Assembly (NCBI RefSeq): GCF_002097715.1
Contig: NZ_CP020737.1
Span: 3,348,001 to 3,412,000 of the forward strand
From: Burkholderia ubonensis subsp. mesacidophila
GTDB taxonomy: Bacteria; Pseudomonadota; Gammaproteobacteria; Burkholderiales; Burkholderiaceae
Direction: 5' to 3'
DNA length: 64,000 nucleotides
Below the pieces are notes generated by a model. The model searched no databases. It worked only from the letters and a program-made list of their open reading frames with translations, and was not told where the DNA came from. Below are positions 1 through 9,828 of the stretch, piece by piece; within the stretch, counting starts at the first letter, position 1; the number at the start of each line of letters is the position of its first letter. A program made the translations under genes and the position numbers.

Positions 1-1
1 G

Positions 2-1333
2 AAGGAATCGGGGCGCTTCGACCTGCCGATCGCGCTCGGCATCCTCGCCGCGAACGGCCAGATCCCGGCCGACGCGCTGGCCGGCCGCGAATTCGCCGGC
101 GAGCTGTCGCTGACCGGTGCGCTGCGGCCGATGCGCGGCGCGTTCGCGATGGCGTGCGGCGTCGCGCGCGACCGGCATGCCGGCGTCGCCGAGCCGGCCG
201 CTCCGTCCCGCGACCCCGAGCTTTACCTGCCGCTCGACAGCGCAGCCGAAGCCGCGCTCGTGCCGGGCGTGACCGTATTCGGCGCGCCCGATCTCCCCGC
301 GCTGTGCGCGCACTTGGCCGATGCGCCCGACGGGCGGCTCGCCCCCGTCGCCGCGCCGCGGCTCGACGGCCGGCCGGCGTCGGCCGCGCCCGACCTCGCC
401 GACGTGATCGGCCAGCGCGGCGCGCGGAGGGCGCTCGAGGTCGCCGCCGCGGGCGGGCATCACATGCTGATGGTCGGGCCGCCCGGCGCGGGCAAGTCGA
501 TGCTGGCCGCCCGGCTGCCGGGCCTGCTGCCGCCGCTGACCGACGACGAAGCGCTCATGTCGGCCGCGCTGCTGTCGGCGAGCCGCGCCGGCTTCTCGCC
601 TGCGCAGTGGCGGCAGCGGCCGTTTCGCACGCCGCACCACTCGTCGAGCGCCGCGGCGCTCGTCGGCGGCCGCAATCCGCCGCAGCCGGGCGAGATCACG
701 CTCGCGCACCTCGGCGTGCTGTTCCTCGACGAGCTGCCGGAATTCGACCGGCACGTGCTGGAAATGCTGCGCGAGCCGCTCGAAGCGGGCCGCATCACGA
801 TCTCGCGGGCGGCGATGCAGGCGGATTTCCCCGCCTCGTGCCAGCTGATCGCCGCGATGAACCCGTGTCCGTGCGGCTGGCACGGCGACCCGTCCGGCCG
901 CTGCCGCTGCTCGCCGGACGTCGCCGCGCGCTACCTGCGCAAGCTGTCCGGGCCGCTGCTCGACCGCATCGACATCCAGATCGACCTGCCCGCGCTCACG
1001 CCGGCCGAGCTCGCAGCACGGGCGTCGGCCCCCGGCGAGCCGAGCGCCACGGTCGCCGCGCGGGTCGCGCAGGCGCGCGCGCTGCAGCTCGACCGCCAGG
1101 GCAAGACCAATCACATGCTGACCGGCCGCGAGACCGACGACCTGTGCCGGCCGACCGACGAAGGCGAGCGGCTGCTGCGCGAGGCCGGCGAGCGGTTCGG
1201 CTGGTCGGCGCGCGCGTATTACCGGGTGCTGAAGGTCGCGCGGACGATCGCCGATCTTGCCGGCGATCCGCTGCCGACCGCCGCGCAGATCGCCGAGGCG
1301 ATCCGCTACCGGCGCGCACTGACTTCACTCTGA
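2..1333 (+). CDS. comM: ComM/YifB family Mg-chelatase-like AAA+ ATPase (5' truncated by window edge)
   Basis: This is the C-terminal part of the YifB/ComM family of AAA+ ATPases. ComM is known as a hexameric helicase that promotes branch migration during natural transformation. The frame is open from the first complete codon, so the gene starts upstream of the window. What remains contains a Walker A motif GPPGAGKS (nt 476-499), a Walker B stretch LFLDELPEF near nt 720, and the family's cysteine cluster CPCGW...CRC around nt 865-915. The C-terminal Mg_chelatase_C region ends at a TGA. No frameshift is seen. It is convergent with the next gene. Certainty is high for the family and moderate for a role in competence, since many non-competent bacteria keep this gene. 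Confidence 0.93.
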   Translation, partial: KESGRFDLPIALGILAANGQIPADALAGREFAGELSLTGALRPMRGAFAMACGVARDRHAGVAEPAAPSRDPELYLPLDSAAEAALVPGVTVFGAPDLPALCAHLADAPDGRLAPVAAPRLDGRPASAAPDLADVIGQRGARRALEVAAAGGHHMLMVGPPGAGKSMLAARLPGLLPPLTDDEALMSAALLSASRAGFSPAQWRQRPFRTPHHSSSAAALVGGRNPPQPGEITLAHLGVLFLDELPEFDRHVLEMLREPLEAGRITISRAAMQADFPASCQLIAAMNPCPCGWHGDPSGRCRCSPDVAARYLRKLSGPLLDRIDIQIDLPALTPAELAARASAPGEPSATVAARVAQARALQLDRQGKTNHMLTGRETDDLCRPTDEGERLLREAGERFGWSARAYYRVLKVARTIADLAGDPLPTAAQIAEAIRYRRALTSL

Positions 1334-1656
1334 GGACAAAATTTGGCTGTCAAGACTTGACTTATGCACAATTCCACGCATCCGGGCCCGGATTGCGTCG
1401 CGACGGGCGATACTTGATGCACGAATCGCATGCCATTGTTTTAATTGACTTTTCTTAAACGGCAAGCAGCCGCGCCAGCAGGCCGGAAGGCCGCCCGGCG
1501 CGGGCGGGCGGCTGATTCGGCCAACTTTTCAACAAAGTTATCCACATGCGCTGTGGATAGCCGAAAAAGCCCAGCAAAATCCGGCGATTAGCAGCGAATG
1601 CTGCGAAGGAACTTTCAGTCAGCGAAGACGCTCTGAGGCGCCCTCGCCCACCCTGT
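1334..1656. other. Convergent intergenic region with DnaA-box-like sites
   Basis: This 323-bp gap lies between two convergent genes, so no promoter is needed here. It is visibly more A+T-rich than its surroundings. It carries TTATGCACA at 1362-1370 and TTATCCACA at 1538-1546, both matching the DnaA box consensus TTATNCACA. An inverted near-match (CTATCCACA on the minus strand) lies at 1552-1560. A GC-rich stem-loop (GCCGCCCG/CGGGCGGC) lies at about 1491-1513. I see no convincing ORF with a ribosome-binding site. Confidence 0.55.
1538..1560. promoter_or_regulatory. Inverted pair of DnaA-box-like 9-mers
   Basis: TTATCCACA (1538-1546, plus strand) faces CTATCCACA (1552-1560, minus strand) across 5 bp. 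The first is a perfect TTATNCACA match and the second has one mismatch. A third perfect match lies 168 bp upstream at 1362. DnaA binding is an inference from consensus only. Confidence 0.45.
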
Positions 1657-2238
1657 TCAGTCGAGTTTCAACGAGCCGAAGAACTGGTCGAGCTGTTCCG
1701 GCGCGAGCGGCGCGTCGGCGATCACGACCGCCTGGTACGCATGCTTGCCGCGCGCGACGAGCCGCGCCACGATCGTCTTGCGGGCGCGGTCCGGCCCGGC
1801 CGCCGCGCCGGCGACGCGCAGCTCGAGCCCGTTCACCGCGCCGCCCGCCGCGAGCGGCACCGGCACCGCGGCCGTCTGCGGCGCGCCGTCGAGGTTGCGC
1901 GACAGGCCCGCGCGCAGGTAGTCGAGCACCGCGCGCCGGGTGTCGTCGCGGTCGTCGGGCAGCATCACCGTACCGACCGCGAACACCGCGCCGCCGACAT
2001 GCGCGGCCTGCATTCGCATCTTCATCGGCGTGCCGCCGATCGCGACCGCGTGTTCCTCGACGGTCGGCTTGGCGGGCAGGTCGATCGTGTAGCCGGCGTC
2101 GCTGTGCAGCGTGCGCCAGTCGAAGGACGGCGAGCACGCGGCCAGCGCGGCGCTCGCGCAGAGCGCTGCGGCGAACTGCCGCAGCGGACGAACACGACGA
2201 AAAAGGGGACGCAGCGAATCGGCAAGTTCCTTCGGCAT
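1657..2238 (-). CDS. Putative lipoprotein, uncharacterised
   Basis: A 193-residue protein of unrecognised function. The N-terminus is arginine-rich, followed by a hydrophobic stretch ending in a lipobox-like LAAC (Cys about residue 34), which suggests an outer-membrane or periplasmic lipoprotein. The remainder is a compact alpha/beta-looking domain with no catalytic motif I can name. The chosen ATG at 2236-2238 (MPKELAD) keeps a signal sequence of plausible length. The open frame continues upstream to 2415 and no strong Shine-Dalgarno decides the start, so the 5' end is uncertain. It is divergent from the TlpA-like gene, with about 157 bp between the two starts. Confidence 0.6.
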   Translation of the reverse strand: MPKELADSLRPLFRRVRPLRQFAAALCASAALAACSPSFDWRTLHSDAGYTIDLPAKPTVEEHAVAIGGTPMKMRMQAAHVGGAVFAVGTVMLPDDRDDTRRAVLDYLRAGLSRNLDGAPQTAAVPVPLAAGGAVNGLELRVAGAAAGPDRARKTIVARLVARGKHAYQAVVIADAPLAPEQLDQFFGSLKLD

Positions 2239-2330
2239 GACGCGGATCGAAGCAGGCAAAGCCTGCATTATGCGTCGAACGGCCATCCGAGGATGCGCGG
2301 CGGCCTCCGGTGCACGCGCCGCATTCGCGC

Positions 2331-2336
2331 TAAAAT
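2331..2336 (+). promoter_or_regulatory. -10 element for the TlpA-like gene
   Basis: TAAAAT preceded by GC, about 60 bp before the start codon. It resembles the CTAMAAT-type -10 elements seen before other genes in this window. No good -35 is seen 17 bp upstream. Confidence 0.4.
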
Positions 2337-2395
2337 GGACGCCGAATTTCGACCGCAATGTCCTGCGCTGTCGACCGACTCCGAGAGCCCCGCAG

Positions 2396-2932
2396 ATGAA
2401 CTCCACGCCTCCCACCCAAGGCCGCCGCGCCAGCCCGATGCGCTACGTCGCGGCCGTCGTCGTCGTGGCCGCGATCGCCGTGGCCGGCTTCTTCGCGTTC
2501 AACGGCAAGTCCAGCGCGCCGGACGCCACCTTCACGCTGCTGTCGGGCCAGAAGATTTCGACCGCGTCCGACCTGAAGGGCAAGGTCTACCTCGTCAACT
2601 TCTGGGCGACGAGCTGCGCGACCTGCATGCAGGAAATGCCGCAGATGGTCGAGACCTACAACCGCTTCAAGGGACAGGGCCTGGAATTCGTCGCGGTCGC
2701 GATGAACTACGATCCGCCGATGTACGTCGCGAACTACGCGCAGACGCGCCAGTTGCCGTTCAAGGTCGCGCTCGACGACGGCAGCGCCGCGAAGCAGTTC
2801 GGCAACGTGCAGCTGACGCCGACGACCTTCGTCGTCGACAAGGACGGCAAGATCCTGAAGCGCTATGTCGGCGCCCCGCAGTTCGCGGAGCTCGACGCGC
2901 TGCTCAAGAAGGCGCTCGGCAACGCCGCCTGA
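2396..2932 (+). CDS. TlpA-like membrane-anchored thioredoxin
   Basis: A 178-residue thioredoxin-fold protein of the TlpA/ResA (AhpC/TSA-Redoxin) family. These are periplasmic thiol-disulfide oxidoreductases, often serving cytochrome c maturation or copper delivery. Residues about 16-35 form one transmembrane anchor. The redox site is C74-A-T-C77 within NFWATSCATC. A cis-proline segment LTPTTFVVDKDG follows near residue 145, as the family requires. The ATG at 2396 places the anchor at the very N-terminus; the open frame extends further upstream without a signal sequence and is ignored. It converges on dctD across a strong hairpin. The substrate is not predictable from context. Confidence 0.88.
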   Translation: MNSTPPTQGRRASPMRYVAAVVVVAAIAVAGFFAFNGKSSAPDATFTLLSGQKISTASDLKGKVYLVNFWATSCATCMQEMPQMVETYNRFKGQGLEFVAVAMNYDPPMYVANYAQTRQLPFKVALDDGSAAKQFGNVQLTPTTFVVDKDGKILKRYVGAPQFAELDALLKKALGNAA

Positions 2933-2996
2933 GCGCCCCGACCGATACCGGCCGACAGGCGCGCGATGCGCGCCTCGCCGCAAGCAGGACCCCAAG

Positions 2997-3036
2997 ACGG
3001 ACCGCATGACCGGACAGCACCGGTTCTGCGGTCCGT
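2997..3036. terminator. Bidirectional hairpin between tlpA-like gene and dctD
   Basis: A 10-bp perfect stem (ACGGACCGCA at 2997-3006, TGCGGTCCGT at 3027-3036) with a smaller inner ACCGG/CCGGT stem. It lies between two convergent stop codons. The flanking T-tract is short (GTTTC), so it is termination-like rather than classical. Confidence 0.55.
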
Positions 3037-3042
3037 GTCGTT

Positions 3043-4398
<1,356 letters not shown>

Positions 4399-4462
4399 CG
4401 TACTCACTTGCTCCTGATGGGCGTCGCGTGTGGCGCGGGTCGATTCGGCGCGCGGCGGGCGG

Positions 4463-6484
4463 CTAGCGCGAGCCCGTCCGCTCGGACACGGAGTCCGGAT
4501 GATGCGTGCGGGCGCGCCGCAACGTCAAGACGAACAGCGCGCCGCCGCGCGGCGCGTTGCGGGCGGTCAGCGAGCCGCCCGCGTCGCTCGCGATCGACGA
4601 CGAGATCGCGAGCCCGAGGCCGAGCCCGCGCCCCATTTCCTTCGTCGTGAAGAACGGCTCGAACAGGCGCGGCAGCAGGTCGGGGGCGATGCCCGGGCCA
4701 TTGTCGCGCACCTGGATCGCGAGCGTCGCGGCCGACGCCTCGATCGTTACGTCGATGCGTGGGGCGGCCATCCGTGGGGCGGCCCCCGCCGCGACCGCAT
4801 CCAGCGCGTTGCCGAGCAGGTTGATCAGCACCTGTTCGAGACGCAGGTCCTCGCAACGCGCAACGAGCTCCGGATGGTCGTTCGCGAGATCGAGCGGCGC
4901 ATCCCGCGCGGGCGACGCCGCCGCATCGCGCAGCGTCAGCACCAGCTCGACGCCGCGCAGCCGTTCGCCGAGCAGCGCGAGCACGCTGCGCAGCGCGCGC
5001 ACGACGAGCGCCTGTTCGTTGCGCGGCCGTGCGCGGCCGACGAACAGCTTCAGCTGGTTGGTGATCTTGCCCATCCGCTCGGTAAGCGCGGCGATCGCCT
5101 CGAGGTTCTCGCGCGCGGCCGCCTGCTCGCCGCGGTCGAGCAGCACGCGCGTGTTGTCGGAAAAGCTGCGCAGCGCGGCGAGCGGCTGGTTCAGCTCGTG
5201 CGTGATGCCCGCCGCCATCTGGCCGAGCGCGGCGAGCTTGCTCGCCTGGATCAGCTCGTCGTGCGCGGCGCGCAGGTCCTGTTCGGCGCGAATCCGGTCG
5301 CCGACCTCCTTCTGCAGCTGCGCATTCGCTTCCGACAGGTCGGCCGTGCGCTCCTCGACGCGCCGGTTCAGCTCCGCATACGCCTGCTGCAGCAGCGCGC
5401 GGCTGCGGATCATCTCGCGCACGCGCGCGCGGCGCATCCGCCAGTAGAACGCGAGCAGCGCGACCGACACGAAGCCGAAGCCGGTGACGATCGTCGCGTT
5501 GCGCGCGTCGGCGTCGACCGGCGCGATCGGCGCGAGCGTGACGAGCAGCCAGTCCGGCTCGCCGATGCGGCGCTGCGTCGCGAGATAGCGCGGCGCGCGG
5601 CGGCCCGGCCCGAGCCGCACGATCTGCGCATCGGGATCGAGCACCTGCTCGACCCGCAGCGGCAACGGCGTGACCGGCTGCTGCGCGTACTGGCGGGTCT
5701 CGTAGATCGACGCGGCGACGGGCCCGGCCAGCGGCTTGAGCGTGTGGTATTTCCACGCGGGCACCGACGACAGGAACACGACCCCGTGGTCGTCCGCGAC
5801 GACGAGCGGCTCGGACGCGTCGGCGCCCTGGAACCATTCGAGGTTGAGCTTCACGACGACGACGCCGACGATCCGGCCGTCGCGCCACACGGGCTGCGAG
5901 ATGTAGTAGCCGGGGTCGCGCGAGATCGTGCCGATGCCGAAGAAGCGGCCGACCTGGCCGTTCATCGCGTCGATGAAATACGGGCGGAAACGGTATTCGA
6001 TCCCGACGAAGCTCTCGGGCGCGCGCCAGTTGCTCGCGGCGACGCACAGGCCGTCCGCGCCGACGAGATAGGTGACGGTCGCGTGCGCGTGTTCGTTGAG
6101 GTCTTCGAGGTAGCGGTTCGCGCGCGCGGCGTAGTCGGCGCGCTTCGGCTCGGCGAGCAGTTCCTGCACGTACGGGTGGCTGCCGAGCAGGTACGGCAGC
6201 GATTCGTAGCGGTCGAGCGTGCTCTTCAGCGCGTTGGTCGTGCGGTCGACGCGCACCGCGGCATTGCGCTGCAGTTCGGCGACCCCGCGCTGCCAGGTCA
6301 CGGTCCACGTCAGCGCGCACGCCGCGGCGAGCGCGGCGGCGAGCGCGACGAGGACGAGCAGGCGGCGCTTCAAGGTGACGGCTTCCTGGCGATGCGGATC
6401 GTCTATTGTGTCATAGCCGCCCGCCCCTGCCCTGCCGCCGTCGCGCGGCGCGCCGCCCGCGGGCAGCGCCGCCTGCTCCTTCAT
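4463..6484 (-). CDS. dctB: C4-dicarboxylate sensor histidine kinase DctB
   Basis: A 673-residue membrane sensor kinase. A first transmembrane helix lies at about 40-60, then a periplasmic double-PAS-like sensor region of about 270 residues, then a second helix at about 331-348. A coiled linker leads to the HisKA domain with H429 in GITHELNQPLAALRSF. The HATPase domain shows an N box (LINLLGNALDAV), DNGPGI and GLGLGLAISSSI. DctB senses C4-dicarboxylates in the periplasm and phosphorylates DctD. The ATG lies 4 bp after the dctA stop, so the two genes are probably co-translated. The first 35 residues are poorly ordered, so a start nearer the first helix is possible. The family and pairing are clear. 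Confidence 0.92.
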   Translation of the reverse strand: MKEQAALPAGGAPRDGGRAGAGGYDTIDDPHRQEAVTLKRRLLVLVALAAALAAACALTWTVTWQRGVAELQRNAAVRVDRTTNALKSTLDRYESLPYLLGSHPYVQELLAEPKRADYAARANRYLEDLNEHAHATVTYLVGADGLCVAASNWRAPESFVGIEYRFRPYFIDAMNGQVGRFFGIGTISRDPGYYISQPVWRDGRIVGVVVVKLNLEWFQGADASEPLVVADDHGVVFLSSVPAWKYHTLKPLAGPVAASIYETRQYAQQPVTPLPLRVEQVLDPDAQIVRLGPGRRAPRYLATQRRIGEPDWLLVTLAPIAPVDADARNATIVTGFGFVSVALLAFYWRMRRARVREMIRSRALLQQAYAELNRRVEERTADLSEANAQLQKEVGDRIRAEQDLRAAHDELIQASKLAALGQMAAGITHELNQPLAALRSFSDNTRVLLDRGEQAAARENLEAIAALTERMGKITNQLKLFVGRARPRNEQALVVRALRSVLALLGERLRGVELVLTLRDAAASPARDAPLDLANDHPELVARCEDLRLEQVLINLLGNALDAVAAGAAPRMAAPRIDVTIEASAATLAIQVRDNGPGIAPDLLPRLFEPFFTTKEMGRGLGLGLAISSSIASDAGGSLTARNAPRGGALFVLTLRRARTHHPDSVSERTGSR

Positions 6485-6488
6485 CGCG

Positions 6489-7778
6489 TCAGACGCCGGC
6501 CGTCTCGGTGGCGGAAACTTCGCCGCCGCCCTTCAGCGCCTGGCGCAGCTTGTTGCGGTCGAGCTCCTTCTCCCACGCGGACACGACGACCGTCGCGACG
6601 CCGTTGCCGACGATGTTCGTCAGCGCGCGGCACTCGCTCATGAAGCGGTCGATGCCGAGAATCAGCACCATGCCGGACAGCGGGATGGTCGGCACGACGG
6701 CGAGCGTCGCGGCGAGCGTGATGAAGCCCGCGCCGGTGACGCCGCTCGCGCCCTTCGACGTCAGCATCGCGACCGCGAGCAGCGTGAGCTGCTGCATCCA
6801 GGTCAGCTCGATGTTGGTCGCCTGCGCGATGAACAGCACGGCCATCGTCATGTAGATGTTGGTGCCGTCGAGGTTGAACGAGTAGCCGGTCGGCACGACG
6901 AGGCCGACGACCGAGCGCGAGCAGCCCGCCTTCTCGAGCTTCTCCATCAGCTGCGGCAGCGCGGCTTCCGACGAGCTCGTGCCGAGCACGATCAGCAGCT
7001 CTTCCTTGATGTAGCCGACGAAGCGGATGATCGAGAAGCCCGTGATGCGCGCGATCGTGCCGAGCACGACGAGCACGAACACGACCGACGTCAGGTAGAA
7101 CGTGCCGATCAGCTTGAGCAGCGGCACCAGCGAGCCGACGCCGTACTTGCCGATCGTGAACGCCATCGCGCCGAACGCGCCGATCGGCGCGAGCTTCGTG
7201 ACGATGTGCACGATGCCGAACAGCACGCGCGTGATCCCGTCGATGAAGTCGGTGACGACCTTGCCGCGCTCGCCGAGGTGCGCGAGCACGCTGCCGAACA
7301 GGAGCGCGATCAGCAGGATCTGCAGGATCTCGCCCTGCGCGAACGCGTCGACCATCGTGTTCGGGATGATGTGCATCAGGAAGTCGACCGTCGACTGCCC
7401 ATGCGCCTTCGCCGCGTACGACGCGACTTCCTTGCCGTTCAGCGTTGCCGGATCGATGTTGAAGCCGACGCCCGGACGCAGGATGTGCGTGGCCGCGAGG
7501 CCGAGCACCAGCGCGAAGGTCGACACGACCTCGAAGTACAGCAGCGCCTTGCCGCCGACGCGCCCGACCTTCTTCATGTCCTCCATGCCGGCGATGCCGG
7601 TCACGACCGTACAGAAGATGATCGGCCCGATCACCATCTTGATCAGCTTGATGAAGCCGTCGCCGAGCGGTTTCATCTCGGTGGCGAGCGACGGATAGTA
7701 GTGACCGAGGATCACGCCGACGACGATGGCGAAGATCACCTGCACATAGAGCACTTTGTAGAACGGTTTCTTCTTCAC
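6489..7778 (-). CDS. dctA: C4-dicarboxylate:proton/sodium symporter DctA
   Basis: A 429-residue member of the dicarboxylate/amino acid:cation symporter (DAACS) family, importing succinate, fumarate and malate across the inner membrane. Family hallmarks are the serine-rich hairpin loop [10 protein letters not shown], the motif [14 protein letters not shown], and a second hairpin region [12 protein letters not shown]. Eight hydrophobic helices plus two re-entrant loops are evident. The start is a GTG at 7776-7778 with AGGA seven bases upstream. It is the first gene of dctABD. Transcription is expected from the sigma-54 promoter at 7982-7997, leaving a leader of about 190 nt that holds a possible 11-codon ORF. 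Confidence 0.96.
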   Translation of the reverse strand: MKKKPFYKVLYVQVIFAIVVGVILGHYYPSLATEMKPLGDGFIKLIKMVIGPIIFCTVVTGIAGMEDMKKVGRVGGKALLYFEVVSTFALVLGLAATHILRPGVGFNIDPATLNGKEVASYAAKAHGQSTVDFLMHIIPNTMVDAFAQGEILQILLIALLFGSVLAHLGERGKVVTDFIDGITRVLFGIVHIVTKLAPIGAFGAMAFTIGKYGVGSLVPLLKLIGTFYLTSVVFVLVVLGTIARITGFSIIRFVGYIKEELLIVLGTSSSEAALPQLMEKLEKAGCSRSVVGLVVPTGYSFNLDGTNIYMTMAVLFIAQATNIELTWMQQLTLLAVAMLTSKGASGVTGAGFITLAATLAVVPTIPLSGMVLILGIDRFMSECRALTNIVGNGVATVVVSAWEKELDRNKLRQALKGGGEVSATETAGV

Positions 7779-7888
7779 GATGATTCCTGATGAAGGGTAG
7801 ATGAGCCGGGAAGCGGCGTCACGCGCGCGGGCGAATGCCAGGGGAAGTCATGCGCCCGCGCGGCTGCCGTGCCGCAACAAGCGATGCC

Positions 7889-7924
7889 TCAGGACATCCG
7901 GAGGGGGAGGAGGGCGTCGGTCAT
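7889..7924 (-). CDS. Possible 11-residue leader peptide upstream of dctA
   Basis: An ATG at 7922-7924 preceded by GGAG with a 7-nt gap, which is better than the signal of dctA itself. It opens a reading frame MTDALLPLRMS ending in TGA. It lies inside the transcript predicted from the sigma-54 promoter, about 110 nt before dctA. A role in translation or attenuation is inference; it could be chance. Confidence 0.3.
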   Translation of the reverse strand: MTDALLPLRMS

Positions 7925-7981
7925 CGGTTGTCTCCTTGCTTGCTGTAGTAGTTCGGCCGAGGGTGGCCGTGCCTTTTATAT

Positions 7982-7997
7982 TGCAAGGTCGATGCCA
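7982..7997 (-). promoter_or_regulatory. Sigma-54 (-24/-12) promoter of dctABD
   Basis: The minus strand reads TGGCATCGACCTTGCA. This matches TGGCAC-N5-TTGCA with one change, and the invariant GG and GC are exactly 10 bp apart. Transcription should start near 7970. DctD, encoded by the third gene of the operon, is the expected activator. Confidence 0.8.
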
Positions 7998-8062
7998 GCC
8001 ACGCGAAAGCATTCAAGCCGTTGTTTTCGTTGAACTTCCCACAATGCGGCAGGCAAGTAAAT

Positions 8063-8082
8063 CCGGGTTTCCGGAAATCCGG
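8063..8082. promoter_or_regulatory. Palindrome, candidate DctD upstream activating site
   Basis: CCGGGTTTCCGGAAATCCGG is nearly a perfect dyad around a perfect TTTCCGGAAA core. Its centre is about 100 bp upstream of the predicted dctA transcription start, the usual distance for enhancer-like sites of sigma-54 activators. Assignment to DctD is inference. Confidence 0.4.
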
Positions 8083-8116
8083 AATGAATCCGTCCGGCGA
8101 TCCGGACGGATTCATT
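8083..8116. terminator. Perfect 15-bp stem-loop between actP and the dctA control region
   Basis: AATGAATCCGTCCGG (8083-8097) pairs perfectly with CCGGACGGATTCATT (8102-8116) across a 4-nt loop, 16 bp after the actP stop codon. There is no long T-tract, only ATT at the stem base. It probably ends or protects actP mRNA, but its position just upstream of the dctA promoter means a regulatory role is possible. Confidence 0.5.
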
Positions 8117-8131
8117 GTTTCATCAGATGAA

Positions 8132-9817
8132 TCAGTGCCGCACGGCCTGCCCTGCCAGCACGCCGGTCTGCGCGTAGAACTCCTGCCGCGCAAACGCGTG
8201 GCGCTCGCGGCGCGCGCGCTCGCCGCGATCGGCCAGCGAGCCGACGACGATGCCGACGAACGCGAGCGGCACCGACACGAGCGCCGGGTTGTCGAGGAAC
8301 ACCGGCGCGTGCGCGTGATGCAGCACGTCGACCCACACCGATTTCGACAGCAGCGTGAGCACGACCGCCGACGCGAGCCCGAGGCTGCCTCCGATCACCG
8401 CGCCGCGCGTCGTCATCCCGCGCCAGAAGATCGACATCGCGAGCACCGGGAAATTCGCGCTCGCCGCGACCGCCGCGACGAGGCCGACCATGAACGCGAC
8501 ATTGACGTGCTCGAACAGGATCGACAGCCCGATCGCGATCGCGGAGAGCGCGATCGTCGCCGCGCGCGAGATGCGCATCTCCAGGCGCTCGTCGGGCTTG
8601 CCGCGCGCCCACATCTGCGCATACAGGTCGTGCGAGATCGTCGTCGCGCCGGCGAGCGTGAGGCCCGCGACCACCGCGAGGATCGTCGCGAACGTGACCG
8701 CCGCGATGAAGCCGTAGAACCAGTTGCCGCCGACCGCCTGCGCAAGCTTCACCGCGACCATGTTCGAGCCGCCGAGCAGGTCGTGCGTCAGGTTGAAGGT
8801 GCCGCCCGCGCCGAGCCGGAAGAATTCGGGATGCTGCGCGAGCAGCACGATCGCCGAGAAGCCGATCACGAACGTCAGCAGGTAGAAGTAGCCGATGAAG
8901 CCGGTCGCGTAGAGCACCGACTTGCGCGCCTCCTTCGCGTTCGGCACCGTGAAGAAGCGCATGAGGATGTGCGGGAAGCCGGCCGTGCCGAACATCAGCG
9001 CGATGCCGAGCGACAGCGCGTTGGCCGGATCGCGGATCAGCTTGCCGGGCCCCATGATGCCGAGCGCGCCCGGATGCACGGCCACCGCGCGGCGGAACAT
9101 CTCGTCGACGCTGAAGCCGAATTCGCCGAGCGCCAGCAACGCGAGCAGCGTCGCGCCGCACAGCAGCAGCACGGCCTTGATCACCTGCACCCAGGTGGTC
9201 GCGGTCATCCCGCCGAAGAACACGTAGACGACCATCAGCACGCCGACGATCAGCTCGGCCGTGCCGTACGACAGCCCGAACAGCAGCTGGATCAGCTTGC
9301 CCGCACCGACCATCTGCACGACGAGGTACAGCACGACGATCGTCAGCGCATTCGCGGACGTCAGGAGCCGGATCGGCCGCTGCGCGAAGCGGTACGCGAC
9401 GACGTCGACGAACGTGAATTTGCCGAGGTTGCGCAGCGGCTCGGCGATCAGGAACATCACGAACGGCCAGCCGACGAGGAAGCCGATCGAATAGATGAGC
9501 CCGTCGAAGCCGAACATGAACACCATCCCGGAGAGACCGAGGAACGACGCGGCCGACATGTAGTCGCCGGCGATCGCGAGGCCGTTCTGCAGGCCGGTGA
9601 TGCCGCCGCCCGCCGTGTAGAAGTCGCGCGCCGAGCGCGTGCGGCGCGCGGCCCAGCGCGTGAGCGCGAGCGTCGCGAACACGAACGCGAAGAACATGCC
9701 GATCGCGACGGGATTCAGCTCGACCTTGTCGGGCATCGGGCCGGCGACGGATACCGCATGGGCGGCGGAAGAAACGAGAGAGGCAAGCGCGCCGAGCGCG
9801 ATCGATGTGCGTCGCAT
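8132..9817 (-). CDS. actP: ActP-like sodium:solute symporter (acetate/short-chain carboxylate permease)
   Basis: A 561-residue SSSF-family symporter of the ActP (acetate/glycolate) branch. A signal-like N-terminus ends SSAAHA, as in many ActP proteins. About 13 transmembrane helices follow, including GDYMSAASFLGLSG and the segment GTAGFPHILMRFFTV typical of ActP. The ATG at 9815-9817 follows GGAGG by 5 nt and lies 11 nt after the stop of the DUF485 gene, the usual yjcH-actP arrangement. The true substrate may be acetate, propionate, pyruvate or another carboxylate; adjacency to an acyl-CoA degradation operon favours an organic acid. The cluster is transcribed leftwards. Confidence 0.88.
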   Translation of the reverse strand: MRRTSIALGALASLVSSAAHAVSVAGPMPDKVELNPVAIGMFFAFVFATLALTRWAARRTRSARDFYTAGGGITGLQNGLAIAGDYMSAASFLGLSGMVFMFGFDGLIYSIGFLVGWPFVMFLIAEPLRNLGKFTFVDVVAYRFAQRPIRLLTSANALTIVVLYLVVQMVGAGKLIQLLFGLSYGTAELIVGVLMVVYVFFGGMTATTWVQVIKAVLLLCGATLLALLALGEFGFSVDEMFRRAVAVHPGALGIMGPGKLIRDPANALSLGIALMFGTAGFPHILMRFFTVPNAKEARKSVLYATGFIGYFYLLTFVIGFSAIVLLAQHPEFFRLGAGGTFNLTHDLLGGSNMVAVKLAQAVGGNWFYGFIAAVTFATILAVVAGLTLAGATTISHDLYAQMWARGKPDERLEMRISRAATIALSAIAIGLSILFEHVNVAFMVGLVAAVAASANFPVLAMSIFWRGMTTRGAVIGGSLGLASAVVLTLLSKSVWVDVLHHAHAPVFLDNPALVSVPLAFVGIVVGSLADRGERARRERHAFARQEFYAQTGVLAGQAVRH

Positions 9818-9828
9818 GTCGGCCTCCG

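Noticed and set aside
7801..8193. Open frames on both strands in the dctA upstream region
   Set aside because: They cover the sigma-54 promoter and dyads and show no coding character apart from the tiny leader ORF reported separately.
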